From contig NZ_JBNGOT010000001.1 of NCBI RefSeq assembly GCF_050589705.1, positions 434,001 through 498,000 on the forward strand: 64,000 nucleotides of DNA, given 5' to 3'. This DNA is from Sunxiuqinia rutila (GTDB taxonomy: Bacteria > Bacteroidota > Bacteroidia > Bacteroidales > Prolixibacteraceae). Made by a program: the position numbers and the translations under genes. Shown piece by piece: positions 18,608-26,488 of this stretch (the stretch's first letter is position 1; the number at the start of each line of letters is the position of its first letter). Below the pieces are notes generated by a model. It did no database searches. It had not been told where the DNA came from and saw nothing but the letters and a program-made list of their open reading frames with translations.

Positions 18608-18916
18608 TTAACACCTCAGGGGGGTACCTCTGAGGTGCTCGTTTGCATGTTTAACCCCCTCGTTTGCATGTTTGACCTGCTCGCGTTCATGTTTAACCCG
18701 CACGCTTGCAGCAAAAAGATTCAAGCGAGCAGGTTTTTGGCGCAAGCCTGAATAAAAAAGATTCAAGCGAGCACCAATTTGCTTCACGCTTGAGCCAAAT
18801 TGGTGGAAAATTCCGCCAAAAACAGACAAGCTTGCAGCTATGACCTGAACGTTTGCATCAAAATGACGGACGTTTCCTTGTTCGAGCTGAACGGTTTCAT
18901 CTTTAAGGTTCTCCAT
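18608..18916 (-). CDS. Possible small protein made of degenerate heptads (21-bp periodic DNA)
   Basis: This 102-residue frame consists of about 13 consecutive seven-residue units, e.g. SLSVFGG, SVKQIGA, RLNLFYS, SVRVKHE and NEGVKHA. At DNA level the unit is exactly 21 bp, so frame is kept across all copies. Codon 3 of a unit is nearly always A/T-only (TTT, AAA, ATT) and codon 5 is usually GCA or similar. There is no signal peptide and no known family. Periodicity could mean a coiled-coil-like protein or simply a decayed tandem repeat that stays open. A similar 21-bp tract of different sequence lies at the same relative place in the second island (50422-50601). Confidence 0.4.
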   Translation of the reverse strand: MENLKDETVQLEQGNVRHFDANVQVIAASLSVFGGIFHQFGSSVKQIGARLNLFYSGLRQKPARLNLFAASVRVKHEREQVKHANEGVKHANEHLRGTPLRC

Positions 18917-18976
18917 TCAATGTTCTTACTTCTTGATTGAAGCTTAGGGGTGATAGTGTCCGGTTCAGGCCCATTT

Positions 18977-19026
18977 CCCCGCCTGCCAAGGAGGGGTGTT
19001 CCCGACTTGTCGGGGACGGGGTGGTC
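18977..19026. repeat. Dispersed palindromic intergenic repeat, copy 1
   Basis: The tract reads GGAGGGGTG, then TTCCCGACTTGTCGGGGA, then CGGGGTGGTC. The core is a near-perfect inverted repeat (CCCGAC/GTCGGG). A related copy with core TCCCGGGAACCGGGA and the same G-rich shoulders lies at 22097-22146. Confidence 0.55.
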
Positions 19027-19067
19027 AAAACCTGCACAAAGAAGGAAGCTGACTAATTCTGAATTGG

Positions 19068-19158
19068 CAACAAAACTACCTCGTCACCGGTAACCCGGTG
19101 CCACTCCTCCTTGGAGAAAAGAGCGCATCGGTGAACGGTAGCCCATAACCTGACAGCG
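19068..19158. repeat. Intergenic repeat shared by both accessory islands, copy 1
   Basis: The sequence CAACAAAACTACCTCGTCAC, then CGGTAACCCGGTGCC, ACTCCTCCTTGG, GCGCATC, AACGGTAGC and CTGACAGC matches 50913-51015 in order with small differences and one length change after CTCCTTG. It contains a CACCGGTAACCCGGTG inverted repeat. No gene is seen between 18916 and 19448; the remaining DNA is repeats and unassigned sequence. Confidence 0.65.
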
Positions 19159-19340
19159 TCGGAAGGTTCTGTCAGCGTTTAAGCGAAACCGACAACTTCT
19201 GACCAGTAACAGATCCTGAAACAAGTTCAGGAAGACGCTTAAAGCGGATAACCGAAGTCACGAACGCATGAAGTTACGGAACTGAAAACCGATAACTGAC
19301 CTTTTAACCGCAAAGTCGCCAAGAGAACGCGAAGAAAGAA

Positions 19341-19443
19341 GGCACGAGGTCACGAACGTACGAGGTCACGAACGTACGAGGTCACGAACGTACGAACTCA
19401 CGAAGACACGAAGACACGAACTATCCGAACATCCGAACATCCG
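19341..19443. repeat. ACGAACGTACGA-type dispersed tandem repeat, array 1
   Basis: Three tandem copies of a 16-bp unit (GAGGTCACGAACGTAC) are followed by shorter variants (GAACTCACGAAGACAC, then ATCCGAAC twice). The same vocabulary recurs at 21852-21948, 22180-22220 and 50628-50672. Units are too short and too degenerate, with no spacers, for CRISPR. Confidence 0.7.
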
Positions 19444-19447
19444 GCAA

Positions 19448-21730
19448 TCAATTATTTTCGATTGATTTTTCAATTTCTTCTTCAACAACACTGTTGGGTA
19501 ATCGGAACCAGAATTCCGTTTCGCTACCTTCCGATGAGTTTACGCCAAGCGTTCCGCCATGAGCTTTTATTGCCAGCTGGCAGAAGGTTAGTCCCAGTCC
19601 GGTGGAGGCCGTTACTCCGAGTTGTCGTAAGTCATGTTGTCCAAATTCTTCAAAAATCAGGTGCTGTTTTTCTTCCGGAATGTGAGGCCCTTGATTGCGG
19701 ATCCCAATCCGGATATCTGTTTCGCCTGGTTGCTCTATGCGAACCGTAATGGTTCCTTTTTGCGGCGAAAACTTAACAGCATTGCTCAGCAGGTTGGCAA
19801 TTACCCGTTTGATTAAATGATTGTCGGCAAAGAAAACAGGGCGGGTGATGTCTTCAATTTTCAGGCTTAGTTCTTTTTCGTTGAGCAGAAAGAGCAGTCC
19901 GGTTTTTTCATTTTCAACCAACTGGAATAAGTCATTTTTCCGTGGATTTACTTTCATTTCGGTACTGTCGGCCTTATAAACGTTGAGCATGTTATCAACC
20001 AGGTTGAGCATTTCGTAACCGGAGTGAATGACAAGTTCGCTGCGAAGCTCTTCGTCATCAATATACCCACTATTGATAATGCCATTCAACGGACTTTTTA
20101 AGTCGTGGACAATCATGCCGGTGATTTTTTCTTTAAACAAGACCAGCTCGTTCAGGCGTTTGTTGGTTTCGCATTGCTTGTCCATTTGCTTCTGAATTTC
20201 TTTCCGCTGTTCTTCAATCAACTGATTTTTTAGCCTCAGGATGCGATTGTTCTTCTTGTGCTGGCTATAGTTGTGGTATATCAGAATTAAAATCAGAAGG
20301 GTCAGGGAAAAGGCAACAATCGCCGAGTTGCGCCACAGGCGTTCTTTACTGAGCAAGATTTCTTTTTGAGCTAGCTGGTTCTTTTGAAGTTCAATCTGTT
20401 GTTCTTTCCGGCTTGTTTCATACTTCGCTTCTACCTCAGCAACTGCCTCCGCCTTACTTTTATTGAAAATGGTGTCATTCAATTCAATAATTGCATTGGC
20501 AAATTCCAATGCTTTTTTGTAATCTCCTTTTTGGGTATAGGCTTCACGAAGTGCTATTGTAACTGCCTTTTGTTGGAATGGGGCATTGAAGTTAGGAGCA
20601 AGTTGGCGGCTTTTAGTTCCATAGGCAATAGCACTGTTGAGGTGTGATTCTCGAAGGGCAGAACTTGTACTCGTATTGGCCAGATTGATATGAACAGAAG
20701 CCAGATTCCCATAAACATTGATCAAGCCGGGAATGTCATTCAACTCTTGTTGTTGTTTTAAGGTCTTTTTATAGTAGCTTAAAGCTTGTTCGTACTTGCC
20801 CATATTCTCATAAAGAATAGCGATGCTTCCATAGTTATTGGCTATGCCCGCTTTATTATTCCTTTTTTGGTTTACTTCCAAGGCTTCTTGTACGTACTGC
20901 AAAGCCAGGTCGAAATTTTCAAGGTGCCCATAGGACTTACCAATATTGGACAAACAAATGGCGACCCCTCTTTCATCGCCTTGTGCTTTAAAAAATTGCA
21001 AGGTGCGCTTATAGCCATCAATGGCCTCTTCGTGATTATTCTGATCGTAGTGAATGGTTGCAATGTTGAGGAAAGCGACAGCTGTTTCTTTGGGTTGATT
21101 AAGACGTTCGTAATAGTGAAGTGATTCGTAGAAATATTTTAGAGCTTCTGCCAGTTTTCCTTGTTTTTTGTAGGTAAGGCCTAATTTTGAGTAGGAGTTG
21201 GCTAGCTCCGAAGTATCTTGTAAGGCTTCACTGATGGGAATGGCTTGGAGGTACAGCTGGGTGGATTGATCCAGATTGCCTTTTAGGTAATTAATAACTC
21301 CCATGTTCCGGAGTGATTCTGCTAAAAATTGTTGATAGCGCTTCTGGTGCTTGTTATCTTCTTGGCTGAGTTCTTGCCGGGCAATTTGCTCCACCTGATG
21401 AAAGTGGTGATAGGTGCTATCCAGTTGATATTGCATGAAGAATGAAAATCCAAGTACCCGGTAACATCGGCTTAGTAGCAAGTTGTGGTTTGTCTTTTCT
21501 GACTTTTTGGGCTGAACACTTTGCCCTGTTTGAATGGCCTTTTGGCTGTAGAAAATGGCCGAATCGGGTAGGGGAAGCTTATCGTAATACTCGGCTAATT
21601 CCGTGAATAAACGAAAACGGCTTGTATCATGTTTTGAACCTTGTATTTGTTGCCACAGTTCACTTTGGTTACCAGCTGAAGCATGGATTGCAGCCAAAAA
21701 GAAGGTAAGGAGTAAGAATAATTTGCTCAT
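19448..21730 (-). CDS. TPR-containing sensor histidine kinase
   Basis: This 760-residue orphan kinase has a signal peptide (MSKLFLLLTFFLAAIHASAG), about eight tetratricopeptide repeats (residues about 65-420, presumably periplasmic), a short coiled coil, one membrane helix (about 470-490, NSAIVAFSLTLLILILIYHN) and a cytoplasmic kinase core. The H-box is MIVHDLKSPLN (His near 540), the N-box is NLLSNAVKFS, and the G2 box is STGLGLTFCQ. The G1 box reads NQGPHI instead of DxGxGI, a change also seen in other active kinases. No response regulator is adjacent, so its partner must be encoded elsewhere. A repeat-rich gap of 857 bp lies upstream. Confidence 0.92.
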   Translation of the reverse strand: MSKLFLLLTFFLAAIHASAGNQSELWQQIQGSKHDTSRFRLFTELAEYYDKLPLPDSAIFYSQKAIQTGQSVQPKKSEKTNHNLLLSRCYRVLGFSFFMQYQLDSTYHHFHQVEQIARQELSQEDNKHQKRYQQFLAESLRNMGVINYLKGNLDQSTQLYLQAIPISEALQDTSELANSYSKLGLTYKKQGKLAEALKYFYESLHYYERLNQPKETAVAFLNIATIHYDQNNHEEAIDGYKRTLQFFKAQGDERGVAICLSNIGKSYGHLENFDLALQYVQEALEVNQKRNNKAGIANNYGSIAILYENMGKYEQALSYYKKTLKQQQELNDIPGLINVYGNLASVHINLANTSTSSALRESHLNSAIAYGTKSRQLAPNFNAPFQQKAVTIALREAYTQKGDYKKALEFANAIIELNDTIFNKSKAEAVAEVEAKYETSRKEQQIELQKNQLAQKEILLSKERLWRNSAIVAFSLTLLILILIYHNYSQHKKNNRILRLKNQLIEEQRKEIQKQMDKQCETNKRLNELVLFKEKITGMIVHDLKSPLNGIINSGYIDDEELRSELVIHSGYEMLNLVDNMLNVYKADSTEMKVNPRKNDLFQLVENEKTGLLFLLNEKELSLKIEDITRPVFFADNHLIKRVIANLLSNAVKFSPQKGTITVRIEQPGETDIRIGIRNQGPHIPEEKQHLIFEEFGQHDLRQLGVTASTGLGLTFCQLAIKAHGGTLGVNSSEGSETEFWFRLPNSVVEEEIEKSIENN

Positions 21731-21851
21731 TGTCGGGGTTGAAGAATAAGCAAACTAAAATAGCAAGAAATCGGAGAAAACCTCTGAAAAAATAATGCTG
21801 GATGGATTCTTTTTTCTGAATTTGGTATTGGCTTTAAATTCAACGGACAGA

Positions 21852-21948
21852 TCACCGAACGCACGAACGCACGAACGTACGAAGGCATGAAGATATGAAC
21901 GTACGAACGCACGAACTCACGCATAATCCGAATAGCTGACTATCCGAA
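21852..21948. repeat. ACGAACGTACGA-type dispersed repeat, array 2
   Basis: The tract carries repeated CACGAACG/TACGAACG/CACGAACTCACG words between the kinase start and the SQR-like gene. The gap 21731-22587 otherwise holds the palindromic repeat at 22097, a third array at 22180 and GACAACTGAAAACCGACAAC-like tracts near 22345. I see no gene in it; the open frames there are short and made of repeat sequence. Confidence 0.65.
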
Positions 21949-22096
21949 GATCAATTTTTAACAGCAAAGAATACAGTAAACAGGCAGTAGGCAGTAGGTG
22001 ATTTCCCAGGCCCCATGTGTTATGCGCCTTCCTTTTATCGCTAAGCGTATTCCTCAATCTAATTAGAAAACGCACCTTACGCTGGTGGTTGGGTTT

Positions 22097-22146
22097 CCTT
22101 CTCTTCTCGAAGGGAAGGTGTCCCGGGAACCGGGACGGATGGGTTA
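22097..22146. repeat. Dispersed palindromic intergenic repeat, copy 2
   Basis: The tract GAAGGGAAGGTG, then TCCCGGGAACCGGGA, then CGGATGGGTT has the same layout as 18977-19026: G-rich shoulder, perfect inverted repeat (TCCCGG/CCGGGA), G-rich shoulder. It is likely a member of one palindromic repeat family. Confidence 0.5.
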
Positions 22147-22179
22147 ATGAAAAGTGAGCAGATGAGCCAGGTAGAAGGG

Positions 22180-22220
22180 AGAAGGCACGAAGACATGAAC
22201 GTACGAACTCACGCACAATC
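22180..22220. repeat. ACGAACGTACGA-type dispersed repeat, array 3
   Basis: The words GGCACGAAGACATGAACG and TACGAACTCACGCA repeat those of array 2 nearly exactly (compare 21880-21922), pointing to duplication or gene conversion between the two intergenic tracts. Confidence 0.6.
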
Positions 22221-22587
22221 TGCCTGTCTGGGCACCACGTAAATCGCTATCGACTAACAACCAATAACCATTATTGACAAATAATGACTATCAATGACAA
22301 ATTTTATAAGCACAGAGCGAAACAGAGCAAAAAACCAATGAATACCGAAAACTGACAACTGAAAACCGACAACGGACAACCGGTAGCTTTTTTAACACCA
22401 AGGTGCCAGAAAAGCGTCTGTCTTTGCGTGTTAAATGATCAATTGTTCCCTTCAAACTATCCGAATAAATGAGCGTGTCGGAAAGCCGGGCCTTTCGTTG
22501 CAATGAGATTCGTCATAGGATGACCTTTGGGGAAAAGCTAGTTTTGGCGGCTTGACCAAAAACCAACCAACTAAAATTTGATAAAGC

Positions 22588-23934
22588 ATGACGCTATCAA
22601 GAAGAAAATTTTTAACAGCCGGCGTAGCCGGATTGGGAGGACTTGTTCTGGGAGGACGAGCCTATCAATATCTATCGGCCAGTGAGGCCAAGGCCAAAGT
22701 GGTGATTGTAGGCGGAGGAGCTGCCGGAATAACCATGGCAGCGTATTTGTCGGATATGCTTCGACACGACGATATCACCATCATTGAACCACAGGAAATT
22801 CATCACTATCAGCCCGGATACACCCTGGTTGCCGGGGGCGTGTTTACGCCGGAGGAAATTTTGAAGCCGAACCAAGACCTGATGCCTTCAGGCGTAAAGT
22901 GGCTAAAAGATTTCGTGGAAGAGTTGGTTCCGGACCAGAATTACCTGATGACCCGGGCGAATGGAAAAGTAAGCTATGACTTTTTAGTATTGGCTCCCGG
23001 CTGTCAAATGAATTTTGACCGGATTGAAGGCATTTCCAGAGAAACACTGGGCGAAGGAAATGCGCACTGCATTTACGATTACCAGGGGGCCATTAAGTGC
23101 CACGAGGCCATCACCAAACTGCGCGAAAAGCCGGAAGGGAAACTGGTGTTTACCGACACATATTCGAAGTTAAAATGTGGAGGAGCGCCCAAGAAAATTA
23201 CCCTGATGACCGAAGATTACCTGCGGGACGAAGGCATCCGTGAGGGGTTTGAAATGACTTATTATTCCAACTCCAATAATCTGATGACTCCTGCAGTGTA
23301 TGGCGATCGTCTGCAGACCTTGTATGACGAACGTGGAGTCGGCGTTCAGTACCAGCACCGGCTGGTGAAGGTGGACACGCAGGCTAAGAAGGCCTTTTTC
23401 CAACGACTGGACGAGCCCACGCTGGCTCATTTGCCCCGCGTAGCCGACTCGGAGCTGGTTGGCGTGGATTATGATATGCTGCACTTTACACCCCCGATGG
23501 AGGCGCCCGACTTTATGCGTCATTCGCCACTGGCGATTACTGAAGGGAAATTGAGACATGGTGGATGGGCGAAAGTCGATGAAGGAACATTAATTCAGCC
23601 CGACTATCCCAACATTGTAGTGCTGGGTGATGTGGCAGGCCTGGGAACCAGTAAAACCGGGGCCGCTATTCGTATTCAGGCGCCCATTGCAGCTGCAAAC
23701 CTGGTTGCCATGATGGAAGGAAAAGAACCGGAGCAGATTTACAATGGCTATACGGCCTGCCCGATTGTTACCGAGCATGGCAAAGTATTGATGTGCGAAT
23801 TTGGCTACGACAAGGAGTTGATGCCGACTGTTCCGTTTCTCGATCCGGCAGTGGAGCGTGGCATGTGGTGGATTTTAAAGGTTCACGGCCTGAAACCCAT
23901 GTATTACCATGGTATGCTGAAAGGGCTGATGTAA
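22588..23934 (+). CDS. Sulfide:quinone oxidoreductase-like FAD flavoprotein with TAT signal
   Basis: This 448-residue flavoprotein has an N-terminal twin-arginine signal (SRRKFLTAG followed by a hydrophobic stretch), so it is probably exported folded with its FAD. An FAD-binding GGGAAG motif (VVIVGGGAAGITMAAYLSD) follows at about residues 38-56. Later come LVLAPGC (about 137), KCGGAP (about 194, a redox-cysteine position in SQR-type enzymes), VVLGDVAGLGTSKTG (FAD motif 2) and YTACPIVT near 391. The cysteine pattern fits sulfide:quinone oxidoreductase or flavocytochrome c sulfide dehydrogenase relatives. Expected role: oxidation of sulfide with electrons to quinone. The nearby sulfur-transfer fusion at 28642 supports this. 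The exact subtype is uncertain. Confidence 0.85.
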   Translation: MTLSRRKFLTAGVAGLGGLVLGGRAYQYLSASEAKAKVVIVGGGAAGITMAAYLSDMLRHDDITIIEPQEIHHYQPGYTLVAGGVFTPEEILKPNQDLMPSGVKWLKDFVEELVPDQNYLMTRANGKVSYDFLVLAPGCQMNFDRIEGISRETLGEGNAHCIYDYQGAIKCHEAITKLREKPEGKLVFTDTYSKLKCGGAPKKITLMTEDYLRDEGIREGFEMTYYSNSNNLMTPAVYGDRLQTLYDERGVGVQYQHRLVKVDTQAKKAFFQRLDEPTLAHLPRVADSELVGVDYDMLHFTPPMEAPDFMRHSPLAITEGKLRHGGWAKVDEGTLIQPDYPNIVVLGDVAGLGTSKTGAAIRIQAPIAAANLVAMMEGKEPEQIYNGYTACPIVTEHGKVLMCEFGYDKELMPTVPFLDPAVERGMWWILKVHGLKPMYYHGMLKGLM

Positions 23935-23953
23935 GCCGACGTTCCGGTAGAAA

Positions 23954-23998
23954 AGAAAAGGGATTGCAGGTACTGTTGAAGTAGGCAATCCCTTTTCT
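23954..23998. terminator. Bidirectional rho-independent terminator
   Basis: A perfect 14-bp stem, AGAAAAGGGATTGC (23954-23967) with GCAATCCCTTTTCT (23985-23998), separates the convergent SQR-like and EamA genes. T-rich sequence lies on both sides in the outgoing directions (TGTTTT on +, CTTTTC on -). Confidence 0.8.
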
Positions 23999-24001
23999 GT
24001 T

Positions 24002-25000
24002 TTACAGCGGCCGCTTTTTCGATCCTTTAAGCAGAACAAAAACATAGGCGAGCCGCTGGTGTCGTTTAAGGCTGGAAAATGCGGTTTTCCACCAGGGAAT
24101 TGAAGGGGCTTTGCCGGCTTCTGCCGGCTGGCCTTTATGCTGAATAACGGTGAATACCGAACCCAAAATCAACAACATGGCCACCAGGCTTTTCATGTCC
24201 AGCGTTTCATGAAAAACAAGCACACCCACCAAAACTCCGGTAAGTGGCTCCAGGGTGGATAGCAGCGAGGCATTTCCCGGCCCAATGCGCTTCAAACCAT
24301 TGAAGAAAAGAACAACGGCTGCAAAACTGGACCATACACTCAGGTTAAGCGTATAGAACAAGGCTTTGGGGGTGAAATGCAGGTTGATGTCGTTGGTTAC
24401 CAGCCCCTGAATGAGAAACAGCACCGCCGTGAATCCAAATATCCAGAAGGTGGCGGTAAAGGAATTCAGGTTTTTCAACTCGGGGTGAGCCATGGTGATG
24501 ATGTAAAAGGCATACAATATGCCGGAGGCCAAAGCCCACAGAATACCTACCATGTTCAGGTCTCCACCCGAGCCAATGGCCAGAATAGCAATGCCGGCAA
24601 ATGACAAGAGCAGGGCCAGCAGCTTTCGGCCTGTAAAGCGTTCCTTAAACAGCAGCGAAGCCAGAGCCAGCGTAAAGATCGGGTAAACAAAGTGCAGGGT
24701 ACTGGCTAAACCTGTTGAGATGTATTGATAGGATTTGAAAAGCGTATAGGTGGTCATCATGGTGCCCACCAAAGCAGCCAGCAACAGGTGAAAAAACTGC
24801 TTCCGGCTTATCCGAATCTGAATGCGTTTGTACATGCAAAACAAGCCGATTAGGATGAAGGCAAAGGTATAACGGTACAACAAAAGGTTGTTTACATCAA
24901 ATCCCTCGGCGTAGGTTTTTAAGGCGAAGAAAGGCATCAGACCAAAAAAGATGGCCGACAGCAAAATCATTATTGTTCCTTTAGTTGTCGATGAAATCAT
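24002..25000 (-). CDS. DMT superfamily transporter, EamA domain pair
   Basis: This 332-residue inner-membrane protein has ten predicted helices arranged as two EamA repeats (first repeat about residues 12-140, second about 155-290). The first repeat ends with FVYPIFTLALASLLFKERFTG and the second with STLEPLTGVLVGVLVFHETL, the two family hallmark stretches. Members export or import small metabolites such as amino acids; the substrate cannot be read from sequence. A basic tail (residues 295-332) is cytoplasmic. It converges with the SQR-like gene across a strong terminator. Confidence 0.9.
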   Translation of the reverse strand: MISSTTKGTIMILLSAIFFGLMPFFALKTYAEGFDVNNLLLYRYTFAFILIGLFCMYKRIQIRISRKQFFHLLLAALVGTMMTTYTLFKSYQYISTGLASTLHFVYPIFTLALASLLFKERFTGRKLLALLLSFAGIAILAIGSGGDLNMVGILWALASGILYAFYIITMAHPELKNLNSFTATFWIFGFTAVLFLIQGLVTNDINLHFTPKALFYTLNLSVWSSFAAVVLFFNGLKRIGPGNASLLSTLEPLTGVLVGVLVFHETLDMKSLVAMLLILGSVFTVIQHKGQPAEAGKAPSIPWWKTAFSSLKRHQRLAYVFVLLKGSKKRPL

Positions 25001-25259
25001 GGCTATCCGGTTTTACTTGTAATTGTTTAATTGTTAATCGATCAAGCCACTTGGGCTGATCCAAAAAAGTGCGCAAATATCCACATTTTTCATCAATAAA
25101 CAACACGAAAAAATACACTTCGTATGGTTTGTTTCTGAAAGAGGAAATTGGCAGTCTTTCTGCGTTTTAGCTCAGTAAGTTTTGAGGATGTTGCGGGCTT
25201 GTATTTTTGTGGCGGCAGTCAATGACCGAAGGCTGGCCAGTCCTCCGGTTCCGGGGTAG

Positions 25260-25805
25260 TTATCCCGGATTCTTTTCAAAATAGGGGCGGTGGATAATGG
25301 GATGGCACTCCGTTAGGAAGACTTGAAAGTCCGCTTCACTTAAAGCAGCCGGGTATGACATGAGCAGCAATTCAACAAACGGCCCTCCTTCCTGATACGG
25401 AGGCTGGGCATAGTCGTAGTTGTTCAGGTAAAAGCCTATGCGCCTATAAAAACCAATACGTCGCTGTTTCAGCGAGTCTTCCGGTTTTTCAACCTCCAGC
25501 AGGACTTGCTGATGGCTTTCGGCCAGAAAGGCTTCAAGGCATCTTTTGCCGAGCCCGGAATTCCGCTGCGTGGACGATATGGCAAAATGTTCGATGTAGC
25601 GGATTGTGTCAAATTCCCACCACAGGAGAATGCCCACAAACGCTTCGTCAACCAGGATCAGATCGAAGTGATACGATTCATGCTTCATGATCTCCTGTTG
25701 CAGGTGCCAGCTTCGTCTTTCCTCGGAAGGAAAGGACTGTTCATATAAATTCCAGGCATCAGCCAGGCGCTGGTCGGTATCGTTGTATAGGCGAAATCTT
25801 CTCAT
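25260..25805 (-). CDS. GNAT family N-acetyltransferase
   Basis: This cytoplasmic acetyl-CoA-dependent acyltransferase has about 181 residues from the Met at 25805 (MRRFRLYNDTDQRLADAWNL). A longer frame begins at 25847 with 14 extra residues (MKRCKGFILQNQFS) that do not align with the GNAT fold, so I prefer the shorter start. The acetyl-CoA loop motif A is HFAISSTQRNSGLGKRCLEAF (R-x-x-G-x-G/A pattern NSGLGK), followed by the beta5/alpha4 region LLEVEKPEDSLKQRRIGFY. The substrate is unknown. Confidence 0.85.
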   Translation of the reverse strand: MRRFRLYNDTDQRLADAWNLYEQSFPSEERRSWHLQQEIMKHESYHFDLILVDEAFVGILLWWEFDTIRYIEHFAISSTQRNSGLGKRCLEAFLAESHQQVLLEVEKPEDSLKQRRIGFYRRIGFYLNNYDYAQPPYQEGGPFVELLLMSYPAALSEADFQVFLTECHPIIHRPYFEKNPG

Positions 25806-25953
25806 GCTAAACTGGTTTTGAAGGATGAATCCTTTGCATCGTTTCAACTCACTTTTCCGGGCAAGTTCCTTTTGCAGGTAACGAGCTCAACGGAAAAGAA
25901 GGACAAAGATCGGCTTTTATCTTAGGGATAACAAGTGCAGAGGGAAAGTCAGT

Positions 25954-26400
25954 TTAATAGCGCTGAATCAGAAATATTCCACCAAGCAGGAGCAGGATGC
26001 CGGCAATACGACCTGCAGAAATAGGATGCACGGCCAGACCAAAATAGCCAAAATGATCGATGATGGACGCGGCCACAAGTTGTCCGGCAATGGATGCCGC
26101 TAAAACGGTACTAACGCCAATTTTGGGAATAAAAAAGATAACTGATGATACAAAAATGGCGCCCAGCATGCCACCGGCAAATAAATACCAAGGGGCTATT
26201 TTTAGCTGTCCCCAGTCTGGCGTTTGAGTTTTTAGAATTAAATTGAACCCCACCAGACAGATAAACCCCACCAGGAAGTTAACTAATGCTCCTTGCAAAG
26301 GATGTTTTAAGAATGTTGTTAGCTGGGTGTTAATACTTCCCTGAATGGCCAGCAAACACCCGATTAAAAGAACAATAAGCGTGTAAATAATTTTCATCAA
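25954..26400 (-). CDS. YdcZ/DUF606-type small DMT transporter
   Basis: This 148-residue membrane protein has five predicted helices, matching the half-size DUF606 (YdcZ) branch of the drug/metabolite transporter superfamily; such proteins work as dimers. Key family features are QGSINTQL in helix 1, LVNFLVGFICL and GGMLGAIFV..FIPKIG in the middle, and SAGRIAGILLLLGGIFLI at the C-terminal end. The substrate is unknown. It lies downstream of the YeiH gene on the same strand after 88 bp. Confidence 0.87.
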   Translation of the reverse strand: MMKIIYTLIVLLIGCLLAIQGSINTQLTTFLKHPLQGALVNFLVGFICLVGFNLILKTQTPDWGQLKIAPWYLFAGGMLGAIFVSSVIFFIPKIGVSTVLAASIAGQLVAASIIDHFGYFGLAVHPISAGRIAGILLLLGGIFLIQRY

Positions 26401-26488
26401 ATTCTATTTAAGAACACAAAACTAGGGAATGTTTTTATGATGATGAAAATTTGGACCGCCATAAAAATCAATGACAACATGACACGGC

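Noticed and set aside
19341..19443. Tandem repeats as a possible CRISPR array
   Set aside because: Units of 16 bp follow each other with no unique spacers and no cas genes are present.
22291..22503. 70-codon minus-strand frame upstream of the SQR-like gene
   Set aside because: It covers dispersed-repeat DNA (GACAACTGAAAACC words) and shows no protein features.
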